Source of the DNA: Bacillota bacterium
GTDB taxonomy: Bacteria > Bacillota > Clostridia > Acetivibrionales > DTU013
Assembly: GCA_023411575.1 (NCBI GenBank)
Contig: JAEYOP010000013.1
Coordinates: 1-29,056 of the forward strand
Reading direction: 5' to 3'
DNA length: 29,056 nucleotides
The notes under the pieces are model-generated. The model was not told the origin of the DNA. It saw only the letters and a program-made list of their open reading frames with translations, and did not search any database. Below are positions 14,996-23,777 of the stretch, piece after piece. The position numbers were made by a program, and so were the translations under genes. Numbering within the stretch: position 1 is the stretch's first letter; each line of letters starts with the position of its first letter.

Positions 14996-16291
14996 CTATT
15001 CACCTCTGCCTTTGCTGGAAAAAACGGATGATGAGTGGAAAATCAGGCCGGTCCTCCTGACTTTGACATCCGCGGAAACGTTGATTTCCGCTTCGGAATA
15101 ATGGGAAAGCCAGTTGTAGTTCTCCCATTCCTCAATCGTGGAGAAATTGCCCGCCATCCATTCGCCGAACCCGAATATGTCCGTATGCAGCTCTTTCTGG
15201 GTCTTCCTGACCGTTGCATTCAAACAGTTCTGTATATATTCCGTGATCTGGCTTGCCAGCTCGTTCTGATGAGAAAGATCCTCATAGTCTATACGGCTCT
15301 GAATGACGTAGATTTCGGATTCCATGGCGATTTTCACATCGACGACGGGCTTTCCGTCCTTAAAGTACGCCTTTATCTTTGGGCTTCGGCTGTTGTGCAG
15401 GTCAAATACGATGGCATCTTCGGGCTTGTACCTGTCCGGAATGGAAATCCGGCCTCCTCTATAAAGGCCTGTTATCATCAAATAGCCTGCCGTTTCATAG
15501 GGACCCAGAGACCCTACCATTTTTCCCCCGTCAAAAACGGAAAGACCGATCAGTTCTCTCTTCGAAATACCCGATCTTGGCAGTTCGCCGGGCAGTACGT
15601 TTTTTCGGCCGGTAAGCGACCCGGAGCCGTTTTCCGGGACGGAGGACTCCTGCAGATCGTTTATGCCGCCGTACAGCGCGACCGGACTTCTATAGCTGGA
15701 AAACAAGGTGGTATAAAAATCAATAAACCGGATGTCGGGGAAAAAACCGGTGGCTTTGGATTGGGCAAGGAACAATTCGACGGATTTTGAAATATTTTCG
15801 CCTGTGCTGGGGCGATTTTCCCGGATGAAGTCTTCCGCTTTTCCCCTCGTGATCAATACGGCGGTACTGGCGCGGGTTTCCCGGAAACGTTCCAGACCGG
15901 CAATATATCCTTCAATTCCTTCCCGGGCAAACTCTTCTGAAAAAATGAACCATTTTGCGTGGATGAGGGATACTCTCCTTGAAATAGCCATACTGAACAT
16001 ATCGACGGCCTCCAGCATGGTAGGCGCTTCCATGGTCTGCACGCTGCTGCTTTCCTGGTCATTCTTGCTGCTGACGCTGGCCGGATCCTTCTCGCTTGAA
16101 CCGCTGTCTCCGCCGCCGCTTTTATAATTCGGATATTGTATAGTCAGCCTGACCTTGCTTGTCGTGCCTTTATCCACTCCGACGGAGATCGCGTACACTT
16201 CATCGTCGATCTCATGGGCATCAAAGCACCCGGTCAGGATCGGCGCAAGCAGGAATGCGACAACCAGCAGGGCAGGCAATTTCCTAGGCAT
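14996..16291 (-). CDS. gerAC: GerAC-family germinant receptor lipoprotein
   Basis: 431 residues, a normal GerAC (Ger(x)C) length is 370-410, here slightly long because of a Ser/Gly-rich segment around residues 58-80 (SGGGDSGSSEKDPASVSS). The N-terminal signal ends in a lipobox LTGC with C22 as lipidation site, then FDAHEIDDEVYAISVGVDKG, the conserved start of the family (W/F-D-x-x-E-I). GerAC is anchored in the spore inner membrane and is needed for germinant receptor function. The ATG overlaps the gerAB stop by 8 bp; GAGGGAGG upstream. Confidence 0.93.
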   Translation of the reverse strand: MPRKLPALLVVAFLLAPILTGCFDAHEIDDEVYAISVGVDKGTTSKVRLTIQYPNYKSGGGDSGSSEKDPASVSSKNDQESSSVQTMEAPTMLEAVDMFSMAISRRVSLIHAKWFIFSEEFAREGIEGYIAGLERFRETRASTAVLITRGKAEDFIRENRPSTGENISKSVELFLAQSKATGFFPDIRFIDFYTTLFSSYRSPVALYGGINDLQESSVPENGSGSLTGRKNVLPGELPRSGISKRELIGLSVFDGGKMVGSLGPYETAGYLMITGLYRGGRISIPDRYKPEDAIVFDLHNSRSPKIKAYFKDGKPVVDVKIAMESEIYVIQSRIDYEDLSHQNELASQITEYIQNCLNATVRKTQKELHTDIFGFGEWMAGNFSTIEEWENYNWLSHYSEAEINVSADVKVRRTGLIFHSSSVFSSKGRGE

Positions 16292-17384
16292 GTTCCGCGC
16301 GCCTCCCTCTTTTGAAAATGACAGCGATCAAAAAAATGATTATGATCGGAAGGTACAAAATATACATGGTATATTGCCTTAGAAAAACGATATTGATTTG
16401 TGACACCACCTGCATGCTAGCAGGCTGTATTGCCACAATCATGGTGAGGATGGCGAAGGGGGCAAGCAGCGGCCTGTGGTCCTTTATGGCAAAGGCCTTG
16501 CAGTATAGAAGCAGGCTGAAGTAGTAGGAGGCCGTCGTCGACAGGACCGAAGAAATGACCCATGCAAAAAGGAAGATGGATTCCACCCTCTGAATGAACC
16601 GGTTGAAGTAAATGGACCTGGACAATTCAAAAATACCGGAAATATTTTCGCTTCCGGAAGCATAGCCGAAGGTCATCAGATAACACAGCAGGGAAATGGA
16701 AAAAATCCCGCCTGAGAGTAGAATGCTGATAATCCCTATCTTTTTATAGGCCTTATACCCGCCGACCGCTTGAACGGCGAAAGCAAGCAGGACGAATTCG
16801 AAATAGGCGGAGCTTCTCAGGAACCCGAGCTTCAGGGTGGTCCTCACTCCGTGGCCGCCGAACGGCTTCAGAAGATTCGGATTGTAAGAAGGCAGCGCCA
16901 TCAGCAGAATCAATCCGAGACAGATCAGGCACGGAATCAGACAAAGAGCGCATATCCTGGCCAGGGATGGAAGCCCGGAGTAGCACACAATTATGGAAAC
17001 CGCGAGGAAGGTAATCATGATGAGACTGGTCGGGGTAGTGGGAAGGTTGTATACCTTGATCATTTCAACGAATTCCCTTAGGGTGGAGCCTGCATTGAAA
17101 AGCCCATAGGCGACCAGGACCAGCAGAATCACCTTGCCGATCACCTTGCCAAGTACAATTTCCAGAATGGACGGAAGGTCCCTGCCGGGAAAACGCTTGA
17201 GAAGCAAGTAGTAAAACAGAAAGAACAACAGAGTGCAAAGGCAGGATATCAATGTCGTGTACCAGGCGGCCGTACCGGTTTGGTATACGATATTGCCGAC
17301 ACTTGTAAAGAATATTTTATTGATCATGGCGAGGGTGGTGAGGCATGTGCCCTCGAATACGCCGATCCTGCCTTCACTGTTCAT
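16284..17384 (-). CDS. gerAB: GerAB-family germinant receptor permease-like subunit
   Basis: 366 residues, the usual GerAB length, with about ten membrane helices and the APC-superfamily fold. The opening GRIGVFEGTCLTTLAMINKIFF is equivalent to the first broken helix, where germinant-binding residues cluster in characterised GerAB proteins. I chose ATG 17384 (AAAGGAGA upstream, start of homology); an open frame continues 43 codons further into gerAA but is not expected to be translated. The start overlaps the gerAA stop by 11 bp, giving translational coupling. Confidence 0.93.
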   Translation of the reverse strand: MNSEGRIGVFEGTCLTTLAMINKIFFTSVGNIVYQTGTAAWYTTLISCLCTLLFFLFYYLLLKRFPGRDLPSILEIVLGKVIGKVILLVLVAYGLFNAGSTLREFVEMIKVYNLPTTPTSLIMITFLAVSIIVCYSGLPSLARICALCLIPCLICLGLILLMALPSYNPNLLKPFGGHGVRTTLKLGFLRSSAYFEFVLLAFAVQAVGGYKAYKKIGIISILLSGGIFSISLLCYLMTFGYASGSENISGIFELSRSIYFNRFIQRVESIFLFAWVISSVLSTTASYYFSLLLYCKAFAIKDHRPLLAPFAILTMIVAIQPASMQVVSQINIVFLRQYTMYILYLPIIIIFLIAVIFKRGRRAEHA

Positions 17385-19179
17385 CGCCGTTCTCCTTTCC
17401 GCCGGATTTTCGGCCGCCGGTTTGCTTTCCCTCGTCTGCGGTTTTGGAGGCAAACGGGTCCGAATTTGCTTTCGTCCACTTCCTGGAAATCTTCGGCTGC
17501 CTGGTGATGTCAAGGGGATTCAAGTAATCGGGCCGGAACTCCTGCTTCCACACCGGCCATCGGATCAGCAGATCCCGGCTTTTTACGGTTTTGGGGGCAA
17601 GGGCGCTGAAAATGGGAACGCCGAAGGAATTCAGGTTGACTATGTGGGCCAGCAGAACCAGTATTCCCAGCGATATGCCGTAAAATCCGAAAAGGGCGCC
17701 CACGAGGATATAGAAAATCCGTATGATCCGAAGGGAGAAGGCAAGGCTGAAATCCGGTATGGCGAAGCTGCCGAGGCCGGTAAAGGCGACGATGATGATC
17801 AGCACCGGGCTTACCAGGTTTGCCTGGACGGCCGCCTGGCCCAGGATCAGCGCGCCGATGATGCCGATGGTATTCCCGATGATGCCGGGGATCCGGATGC
17901 CGGCCTCCCGGATCAGTTCAAAGGAGATTTCCATCAGCAGCACTTCCACTATGGTCGGGAAGGGGACGTTTTCACGCGCCTTTGCGATGGCGATCAAAAG
18001 GTCCGTGGGGATCATCTCCCGGTGGAAGGTGGTCAGCGCGACATACATGCCCGGAAGCATGGAAGCGATAAAAAGGGCGAAAAACCGGATCAGCCGCAAA
18101 AAAGTGCCGTATTGCCACCGGAGCCAGGTGTCCTCCGGCGTGTGCAGAAAGTCCGCGAAGGTGACCGGGACCACCAGGGCGAAAGGGGAACCGTCGGCCA
18201 ATATGGCCACCTTTCCTTCCACCAGGTGGGCTGAAGTCCGGTCGGGTCTTTCTGTGGACAGCATGGTGGGAATGATCGCAAGGGGATGATCCTCGATAAA
18301 CTGCTCCAGAATCCCGTCGCCGATGATCAGATCCGTCCGGATCCCTTTGATCCTTCGGATAACCTCGGCTACAATGGCTGGATTGACGAGCTTGTTGATG
18401 TAGACAACGGCGCATTTGGCGTTATTCCGCTCGCCAAGGTCGAAAAATTCCGTGGTCAGTTCATTGTTCCGCAAAATTCTCCGGATCAGGGTGATGTTGG
18501 TGCGGAGATTTTCGTTAAAGGCTTCCTGGGGCCCCTTTACGACGCCCTCCACCTGGGGCTTGTCCACGCTGCGCTTTTCATAGCCTTTGGTTTCGCAGAG
18601 AATGTAGTTGGGGTAGCCGTCGATGAAAATAGCGGTATCGCCGGTCAATACATCCCGGATGGCGTCGTTTTGGGAGGTTGCCTTTTTGATCTGGTGAGTC
18701 TCAATGACACTGTCATAGACGAAATCAAACAGGTTCTTTCCCTGAAGATTGCCGTATCGGCTCCGGTCCAGCAGGGGCTTCAGGATGGACAGGTTAATGA
18801 CGTCCTTGTCGATCATCCCCTCCACGTAAAACAGGAATCCGTTTACGCCGTCGGCAATGCAGAACCTGCGGTAAATGACATCCTTGTTTTCCTTTGAATT
18901 GAAGATCCCCTCCAGCGTTTTGATGTTGTCGCCGATCTCTTTGGAAATGCGGCTGCCAATTGCTTCCGCATCCTCCTGCGCTGCGGGGGAGTCGGTTTCG
19001 GAAGCGGTTTTTCCGTAGGGCTTTCCGGAGTCCTGACGGGGACGCTCCCGGTGATTTTCGTCGGTGTCCTGTCTGGAGGCCTGACTGTCCGTTTCGGGTA
19101 TATAAAAGGTATTATCGGTTTTTTCCCTGTAATTCATCCAGGAAAACAGGGCTGCCGGAAACTTTCTTTTCTTGTCCAC
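17374..19179 (-). CDS. gerAA: GerAA-family spore germination receptor subunit
   Basis: 601 residues. After a variable, charged N-terminal tail (about 1-75), the soluble two-lobed domain runs to about residue 355 (DVIYRRFCIADGVNGFLFYVEGMIDK, IFIDGYPNYILCETKGYEKRSV with the conserved loop, RNNAKCAVVYINKLVNP, IPTMLSTERPDRTSAHLVEGKVAILADGSPFALVVP in pieces). The membrane domain follows (LRLIRFFALFIASMLPGMYVALTTFHREMIPTDLL onward), then a basic disordered tail. Start codon is GTG at 19179 with AGGAGA 6-8 bp upstream. First gene of gerAA-AB-AC; expression in the forespore would be expected but I could not find a convincing sigma-G promoter. Confidence 0.94.
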   Translation of the reverse strand: MDKKRKFPAALFSWMNYREKTDNTFYIPETDSQASRQDTDENHRERPRQDSGKPYGKTASETDSPAAQEDAEAIGSRISKEIGDNIKTLEGIFNSKENKDVIYRRFCIADGVNGFLFYVEGMIDKDVINLSILKPLLDRSRYGNLQGKNLFDFVYDSVIETHQIKKATSQNDAIRDVLTGDTAIFIDGYPNYILCETKGYEKRSVDKPQVEGVVKGPQEAFNENLRTNITLIRRILRNNELTTEFFDLGERNNAKCAVVYINKLVNPAIVAEVIRRIKGIRTDLIIGDGILEQFIEDHPLAIIPTMLSTERPDRTSAHLVEGKVAILADGSPFALVVPVTFADFLHTPEDTWLRWQYGTFLRLIRFFALFIASMLPGMYVALTTFHREMIPTDLLIAIAKARENVPFPTIVEVLLMEISFELIREAGIRIPGIIGNTIGIIGALILGQAAVQANLVSPVLIIIVAFTGLGSFAIPDFSLAFSLRIIRIFYILVGALFGFYGISLGILVLLAHIVNLNSFGVPIFSALAPKTVKSRDLLIRWPVWKQEFRPDYLNPLDITRQPKISRKWTKANSDPFASKTADEGKQTGGRKSGGKENGDEQ

Positions 19180-19198
19180 GGTTTTCTCCTAAAGGAAT

Positions 19199-19219
19199 TT
19201 GTAAACATATTATTTACAA
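19199..19219. promoter_or_regulatory. Perfect palindrome, candidate operator of pncAB
   Basis: TTGTAAA-N7-TTTACAA, a perfect dyad with a 7-bp AT-rich centre, lies in the divergent gap between gerAA and pncA. It covers the -35 region of an extended -10 (TGATATAAT, 19230-19238), the position of a repressor site. It does not match NiaR or NrtR operators as I remember them, so the regulator is unknown. Confidence 0.45.
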
Positions 19220-19229
19220 TATGATGCTG

Positions 19230-19238
19230 TGATATAAT
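19230..19238 (+). promoter_or_regulatory. Candidate pncA promoter (extended -10)
   Basis: TGATATAAT is a perfect extended -10 about 50 bp upstream of the pncA start, with no good -35; the TTTACA at 19213 is only 14 bp away. The palindrome 19199-19219 occupies the upstream half. Confidence 0.4.
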
Positions 19239-19288
19239 AAAAAAGAAGATTTTACAAGGAAGCTCATCCCATGGGGCTGGAGGTGCTT

Positions 19289-19963
19289 ATGAAAATTCCG
19301 GATCGAAAGGATTTCATGGAAAAATGTCTTAATTCCCTGGATGGAATCTATACCATGCTGACCACCCTGCCGCCGCTGAAGCTGAAGGATCTGCCGGCAG
19401 AGGAAACGGCGCTGGTGATGGTGGATATGATCAACGGCTTTGCCAGGGAGGGAGCTTTGATGAGCCCGCGGGTGGAGGCGCTGATCCCGGCGATTGCGGA
19501 GCTCTCGGAAGCCTGCGCGAAAAGGGGCATTGCACGGCTGGCCTTCGCCGACTGCCATACGGAAAAATCCCCCGAGTTCGGCGCATATCCGCCCCACTGC
19601 ATGGCGGGCACTTCCGAAAGCGAAATTGTAGCGGAACTAAAGGCCCTCGGCGGGTATCTCCTGATCCCCAAGAATTCCACAAACGGCTTTCTGGAAGAAG
19701 CGTTCCGGAAATGGCTTTCCGAAAACCCGTCCATAACGAACTTTATTATAGTGGGAGATTGTACGGATATTTGCATCCAGCAGTTTGCCGTGACCCTGAA
19801 GACCCGGTTCAACATGCTCGACCAGGGCTCCAGGGTCATCGTGCCCGTCAACGCGACGGATACCTTTGACCTCGGCCTGCATGACGCCGACCTGCTGAAC
19901 GCGGTGACCCTGTTCAGCATGGCCGGAAACGGGGTGGAGATTGTCAGTTCGATCGAGGTTTGA
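19289..19963 (+). CDS. pncA: Nicotinamidase (isochorismatase family)
   Basis: 224 residues. Hydrolyses nicotinamide to nicotinate and ammonia in NAD salvage. The catalytic triad of the family is visible: D46 in VMVDMINGF, K128 in LLIPKNS and nucleophile C162 in GDCTDICIQQF. Likely metal ligands are D88, H90 and H103 in FADCHTEK...YPPHC. ATG 19289 has GGAGG 5 bp upstream; another ATG at 19271 gives six extra residues and has a weaker AAGGA site. The gene for the next step, pncB, starts 23 bp downstream, which supports a nicotinamidase role over other isochorismatase-family activities. Confidence 0.9.
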   Translation: MKIPDRKDFMEKCLNSLDGIYTMLTTLPPLKLKDLPAEETALVMVDMINGFAREGALMSPRVEALIPAIAELSEACAKRGIARLAFADCHTEKSPEFGAYPPHCMAGTSESEIVAELKALGGYLLIPKNSTNGFLEEAFRKWLSENPSITNFIIVGDCTDICIQQFAVTLKTRFNMLDQGSRVIVPVNATDTFDLGLHDADLLNAVTLFSMAGNGVEIVSSIEV

Positions 19964-19986
19964 TAAAACAAGTTGGGAGAATTTCC

Positions 19987-21438
19987 ATGGATGAAATAAA
20001 TGCGGTGAACTATACCATGCTGACGGATTTTTACGAAATGACCATGCTCAACGGCTACCTGGCCAACGGCTTGAAGGACAGGGTCGCCTACTTCGACATG
20101 TTTTTCCGAAAGGTGCCCGATAACGGCGGCTTTGCCATTATGGCGGGCCTTGAACAGCTGATCGGATATTTGAAAAAGCTCCGCTTTACGGAACAGGATA
20201 TTGCGTATCTGAGGGGAAAGCGGCAATTCCGCGAGGAGTTTTTGGACTATCTCCGGGATTTCCGGTTCCACTGCGATGTGTGGGCCATGCCGGAGGGAAC
20301 GCCCATTTTCCCCAATGAACCGGTGGTCACGGTCAGGGGGCCCGTTATGGAAGCGCAGTTTATCGAGACGATGCTGCTGCTCACCGTGAATCACCAGAGC
20401 CTGATCGCCACCAAATCGAACCGGATCGTCCGGGCCGCCCGGGGAAGAGCCGTCATGGAGTTCGGCTCCCGGAGGGCCCAGGGGATCGACGGGGCGATCA
20501 ACGGAGCGCGGGCGGCCTATATCGGCGGCTGCGCCGGAACGGCCTGCACGGTGGCGGACCGGGATTACGGAATCCCGGCCCTCGGGACGATGGCCCACAG
20601 CTGGGTGCAGATGTTCCCATCGGAAATCGAGGCCTTCCGGGCTTATGCCAGAACCTACCCGGCCGGCTGCACGCTGCTGGTGGATACGTACAATGTGCTG
20701 AAGTCCGGCGTTCCCAATGCGATCAAAGCCTTCAACGAAGAACTCCTTCCGCGGGGCTTCCGGCCGAAAGGCATCCGGATCGACAGCGGCGACATTACCT
20801 ATCTGTCGAAAGAGGCCCGGAAGATGCTCGACGCGGCAGGCTTCCAGGATTGCGGCATCGTCGCCTCCAATGCGCTGGATGAATACATCATCCGCGACCT
20901 TCTGACCCAGGGCGCCTGCATAGATTCTTTCGGCGTGGGCGAGAGACTGATCACGTCCAGGTCCGAGCCCGTGTTCGGCGGCGTATACAAATTGAGCGCC
21001 ATCGAGGAGAACGGAAGCATCGTGCCAAAGATAAAGCTCAGCGAGAACGTGGGCAAAATCACGAATCCGGGCTATAAGCTGGTATGGAGGCTTTTCGACC
21101 GGGACAGCGGCAAGGCCATCGCCGATGTGATCACCTTAAGCGGCGAGGTGATAGACGATACAAAGCCTTATGTCCTGTTCGACCCGGAATTTACCTGGAA
21201 ACGGAAGACGGTTTCCAACTTTACCGCGCGAAAGCTCATGGTGCAGCTTTTCGATAAAGGGAACTGCGTCTATGAAAGCCCGGGCCTGGAGGATATCCGG
21301 AGTTATTGCCTGCAGCAGGCGGATACGCTGTGGGAGGAAGTGAAGCGGTTTGAAAATCCGCATGAGTATTACGTGGACCTTTCGCAGCCGCTCTGGGACA
21401 TGAAGCAGAGGCTGCTCCGGGAATACTCCGTGAAATAG
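19987..21438 (+). CDS. pncB: Nicotinate phosphoribosyltransferase
   Basis: 483 residues, typical of the bacterial Gram-positive type. Converts nicotinate, PRPP and ATP to nicotinate mononucleotide, the step after PncA. Family marks: YTMLTDFYEMTMLNGY at the N-terminus, MEFGSRRAQG, the GTMAHSWVQMF loop with the autophosphorylated His, LLVDTYNVLKSG, IRIDSGDITYLSKEARKMLD and GVGERLITSRSEPVFGGVYKL for PRPP binding. I chose ATG 19987 (GGGAGA 6 bp upstream); a TTG at 19960 would overlap pncA but has no site. Cotranscribed with pncA. Confidence 0.94.
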   Translation: MDEINAVNYTMLTDFYEMTMLNGYLANGLKDRVAYFDMFFRKVPDNGGFAIMAGLEQLIGYLKKLRFTEQDIAYLRGKRQFREEFLDYLRDFRFHCDVWAMPEGTPIFPNEPVVTVRGPVMEAQFIETMLLLTVNHQSLIATKSNRIVRAARGRAVMEFGSRRAQGIDGAINGARAAYIGGCAGTACTVADRDYGIPALGTMAHSWVQMFPSEIEAFRAYARTYPAGCTLLVDTYNVLKSGVPNAIKAFNEELLPRGFRPKGIRIDSGDITYLSKEARKMLDAAGFQDCGIVASNALDEYIIRDLLTQGACIDSFGVGERLITSRSEPVFGGVYKLSAIEENGSIVPKIKLSENVGKITNPGYKLVWRLFDRDSGKAIADVITLSGEVIDDTKPYVLFDPEFTWKRKTVSNFTARKLMVQLFDKGNCVYESPGLEDIRSYCLQQADTLWEEVKRFENPHEYYVDLSQPLWDMKQRLLREYSVK

Positions 21439-21542
21439 GAAAGTGCCATGGAGCAGAGCCGGAAAGGGAAATGAAGGAGGAAATTAAAAGCGAAACGAAA
21501 AGGAAAATAGAGCAGGAAGCGGAACAAAATGAAGGAGAAAGG

Positions 21543-21968
21543 GTGAACCGGATGAAATCGTACCGAAAGGAGCTGTTTTTCAATATCCCGGCCCGTCGGG
21601 CCTATGTCAATATAACCCCGCAGGTTCGCAAGTGCGTGGAGGAAAGCGGGGTAAAAGAGGGCCTGGTACTGGTCAACGCCATGAATATCACGGCCAGCGT
21701 GTTCATCAACGATGATGAGGCCGGACTCCACCAGGATTTCGAAAAGTGGCTGGAGGCGCTGGCGCCGGAAAAACCCTACGGACAATACCGGCACAATGGC
21801 TTCGAGGACAATGCGGACGCCCATCTGAAGCGCCAGATCATGGGACGCGAGACGGTGGTCGCCATAACCGGCGGGGAGCTGGATTTCGGCACCTGGGAGC
21901 AGATATTCTACGGGGAGTACGACGGGAAGCGGGAAAAAAGAGTGCTGGTAAAAATCATCGGCGAATAA
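21543..21968 (+). CDS. yjbQ: YjbQ / UPF0047 family protein
   Basis: 141 residues, the standard UPF0047 length (E. coli YjbQ about 138). The family core is complete: ITASVFINDDEAGLHQDFEKWLE, YRHNGFEDNADAHLKRQIMGRETVV, GELDFGTWEQIFYGEYDG and RVLVKIIG. YjbQ-like proteins have weak thiamine-phosphate synthase activity in vitro; the physiological role is not settled. GTG 21543 is preferred, with AAGGAGA 5 bp upstream; ATG 21552 is possible. An upstream ATG (21471) would add a charged 24-residue tail not found in the family. Confidence 0.9.
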   Translation: MNRMKSYRKELFFNIPARRAYVNITPQVRKCVEESGVKEGLVLVNAMNITASVFINDDEAGLHQDFEKWLEALAPEKPYGQYRHNGFEDNADAHLKRQIMGRETVVAITGGELDFGTWEQIFYGEYDGKREKRVLVKIIGE

Positions 21969-21997
21969 AAATAAAGAGAAGTACGGAGGGGTGAAAA

Positions 21998-22459
21998 ATG
22001 TTTGATTTGATTGGCTACAGGGAACTGGTCGATTCGTTTTACGACCATATGGTGAATGTTCCGGAAGCGACCGCGGGGATCAGGCCCTCGGAGGATAAAT
22101 GGTGCCTGAAGGAGATCATCGGTCATCTGGTCGATTCCGCCTCCAACAACCATCAGCGGTTTGTCCGGCTGCAATTTGGCGACCTGCTGGACTTTCCGGC
22201 CTATGACGGCGAAGAGTGGGTAAGGAAGCAGAAGTACCGCGAGATGAACTGGAACAGGCTTATTCTGCTCTGGCATAATTATAACTGTGTTCTCCTCAAT
22301 ATTATAGAAAATATGGACGGCGGCGCCTATTCCAATGTGTGGGTGAAAGGCGAGGATACTATACAGCTCGACGAACTGGTTGTCGATTACTACAGGCATA
22401 TGAGGGCCCACCGGCAGCATTTCGAAGAAAGACTGAAGGAAGTGGGGGAGAACGCTTGA
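21998..22459 (+). CDS. DinB / YfiT-like four-helix metal-binding protein
   Basis: 153 residues. DinB-superfamily pattern: PSEDKWCLKEIIGHLVDSASNNHQRF gives the first His ligand (H in IIGHLVD) and the last helix YYRHMRAHRQHFEERL supplies the HxxxH-type pair. Members are cytosolic and often act as metal-dependent thiol transferases or are uncharacterised; the substrate cannot be read from sequence. Starts 29 bp after yjbQ with GGAGG; its stop overlaps the TTG start of the next gene. Confidence 0.85.
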   Translation: MFDLIGYRELVDSFYDHMVNVPEATAGIRPSEDKWCLKEIIGHLVDSASNNHQRFVRLQFGDLLDFPAYDGEEWVRKQKYREMNWNRLILLWHNYNCVLLNIIENMDGGAYSNVWVKGEDTIQLDELVVDYYRHMRAHRQHFEERLKEVGENA

Positions 22460-22968
22460 ACAAGAACGAACCCACAGCAACGAAGCTGGAAGCCTTTCAG
22501 ATCCGGTTTGCCACGGAGGAGGACGTACCGCTGATCCTTTCTCTGATCCGGGGGCTTGCGGAATATGAAAATCTTCTGGATAAGGTGGTGGCGACGGAAG
22601 AAGGCCTGAGGGACTCCATTTTCGTCCAAAAGAGAGCCGAGGTCCTCATCGGGGAATACGAGGGGAAGCCGGTCGGCTTTGCCCTGTTTTTCTACAACTT
22701 TTCCACCTTCCTCGGCAAGCCGGGCATTTACCTGGAGGATCTTTACATAAAGCCGGAGATGCGGGGAAAAGGCATGGGAAAGATCCTGCTTTCGTATCTG
22801 GCCAGGCTGGCGGTCGAAAGGGATTGCGGCCGGCTCGAATGGTGGTGCCTGAATTGGAACGAGCCCTCGATCCAGTTTTACCGGCACCTGGGGGCCAAAC
22901 CCATGGACGAATGGACCGTATACAGGGTGTGCGATCAGGCGCTGGCAGACCTGGCCGGCGAGTTTTGA
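22456..22968 (+). CDS. GNAT acetyltransferase, SSAT/diamine N-acetyltransferase-like
   Basis: 170 residues. The sequence follows the eukaryotic-type SSAT/thialysine acetyltransferase branch of GNAT closely: PLILSLIRGLAEYENLLDKVVATEE, FALFFYNFSTFLGKPGIYLEDLYIKPEMRGKGMGK with the acetyl-CoA loop RGKGMG, and RLEWWCLNWNEPSIQFYRHLGAKPMDEWTVYR. Likely acetylates a polyamine or amino acid side chain with acetyl-CoA. The start is TTG 22456, overlapping the DinB stop (TTGA), with GGGGGAG 6 bp upstream; coupling to the previous gene is expected. Confidence 0.85.
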   Translation: MNKNEPTATKLEAFQIRFATEEDVPLILSLIRGLAEYENLLDKVVATEEGLRDSIFVQKRAEVLIGEYEGKPVGFALFFYNFSTFLGKPGIYLEDLYIKPEMRGKGMGKILLSYLARLAVERDCGRLEWWCLNWNEPSIQFYRHLGAKPMDEWTVYRVCDQALADLAGEF

Positions 22969-22988
22969 CCGGGATCGGAGGAGACAAC

Positions 22989-23744
22989 ATGGACAATACC
23001 AAAAAGTTTACGAATAAAGTGGAGAATTATGTAAAGTACAGGCCATCCTATCCCCGCGGATTCATTCGTTACCTGACGGAGGAATTGGGGCTTGCCGCCG
23101 GAAAAACCGCGGCGGATGTCGGCGCCGGTACGGGCATATTGACGAGGCTTTTGGCCGCCTGCGCGGACACGGTTTACGCAGTGGAGCCCAATGCCGAAAT
23201 GAGCAGGGCGTGCAGGGAGCTGTGCCGTGAATACCGGAATATTGTAATGATCGACGGCACGGCAGAAAACACAGGACTCCCGGACAGCTCTACGGATTTT
23301 GTTACGGCCGCCCAGGCATTCCATTGGTTTGACCGGGAAAAGGCGAAGGCGGAGTTCGGAAGAATCCTGAAGCCCGGCGGAAAGGTCGTTCTGGTGTGGA
23401 ACAGCAGAGTCAGCGAAAACGAATTCATAAAGGCCAACGATGAACTATGCAGACGGTTATGCCCCGATTTCAACGGATTTTCAGGGGGGATCGGCTGGGA
23501 GGAGGAAAGATACGGCGATTTTTTCAAGGACGGTTTGTTTGAATACCGTATTTTTGAGAACGACCGGACCCTGACCCTGGAGGAATACATAGGAGGGAGT
23601 CTGTCGGCATCTTACGCGCCGCTGGAAAGGGACGAAAATTATTCCGGGTTTGTGGAAGGGCTTAAAGACCTGTTTGACCGGTATAGCGTGGGCGGCAGGC
23701 TTCTGATGCCGGCTGTTACGCAAAGCTATGCCGGTTCGTTGTGA
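22989..23744 (+). CDS. Class I SAM-dependent methyltransferase
   Basis: 251 residues. Opens FTNKVENYVKYRPSYP, typical of a large group of small-molecule methyltransferases. SAM-binding motif I is AADVGAGTGILTRLL (residues 40-54), the acidic end of strand 2 is VYAVEPNAEM, and motif III is in FGRILKPGGKVVLVWN. Substrate unknown; the AFHWFD motif links it to the broad ubiE/trans-aconitate-like branch. GGAGGAG precedes ATG 22989. Twenty base pairs after the acetyltransferase gene. Confidence 0.88.
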   Translation: MDNTKKFTNKVENYVKYRPSYPRGFIRYLTEELGLAAGKTAADVGAGTGILTRLLAACADTVYAVEPNAEMSRACRELCREYRNIVMIDGTAENTGLPDSSTDFVTAAQAFHWFDREKAKAEFGRILKPGGKVVLVWNSRVSENEFIKANDELCRRLCPDFNGFSGGIGWEEERYGDFFKDGLFEYRIFENDRTLTLEEYIGGSLSASYAPLERDENYSGFVEGLKDLFDRYSVGGRLLMPAVTQSYAGSL

Positions 23745-23777
23745 ACCGATAGAATATGGAATGGGGGCAGACGTACC

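Noticed and set aside
17233..18234. 333-codon open frame on the plus strand opposite gerAA/gerAB
   Set aside because: Opposite to well-supported germination genes; low-complexity Asp/Gly/Gln-rich composition typical of antisense shadows.
19180..19288. Sigma-G promoter for gerAA
   Set aside because: No pair of -35 and -10 boxes with proper spacing matched the forespore consensus well enough to report.
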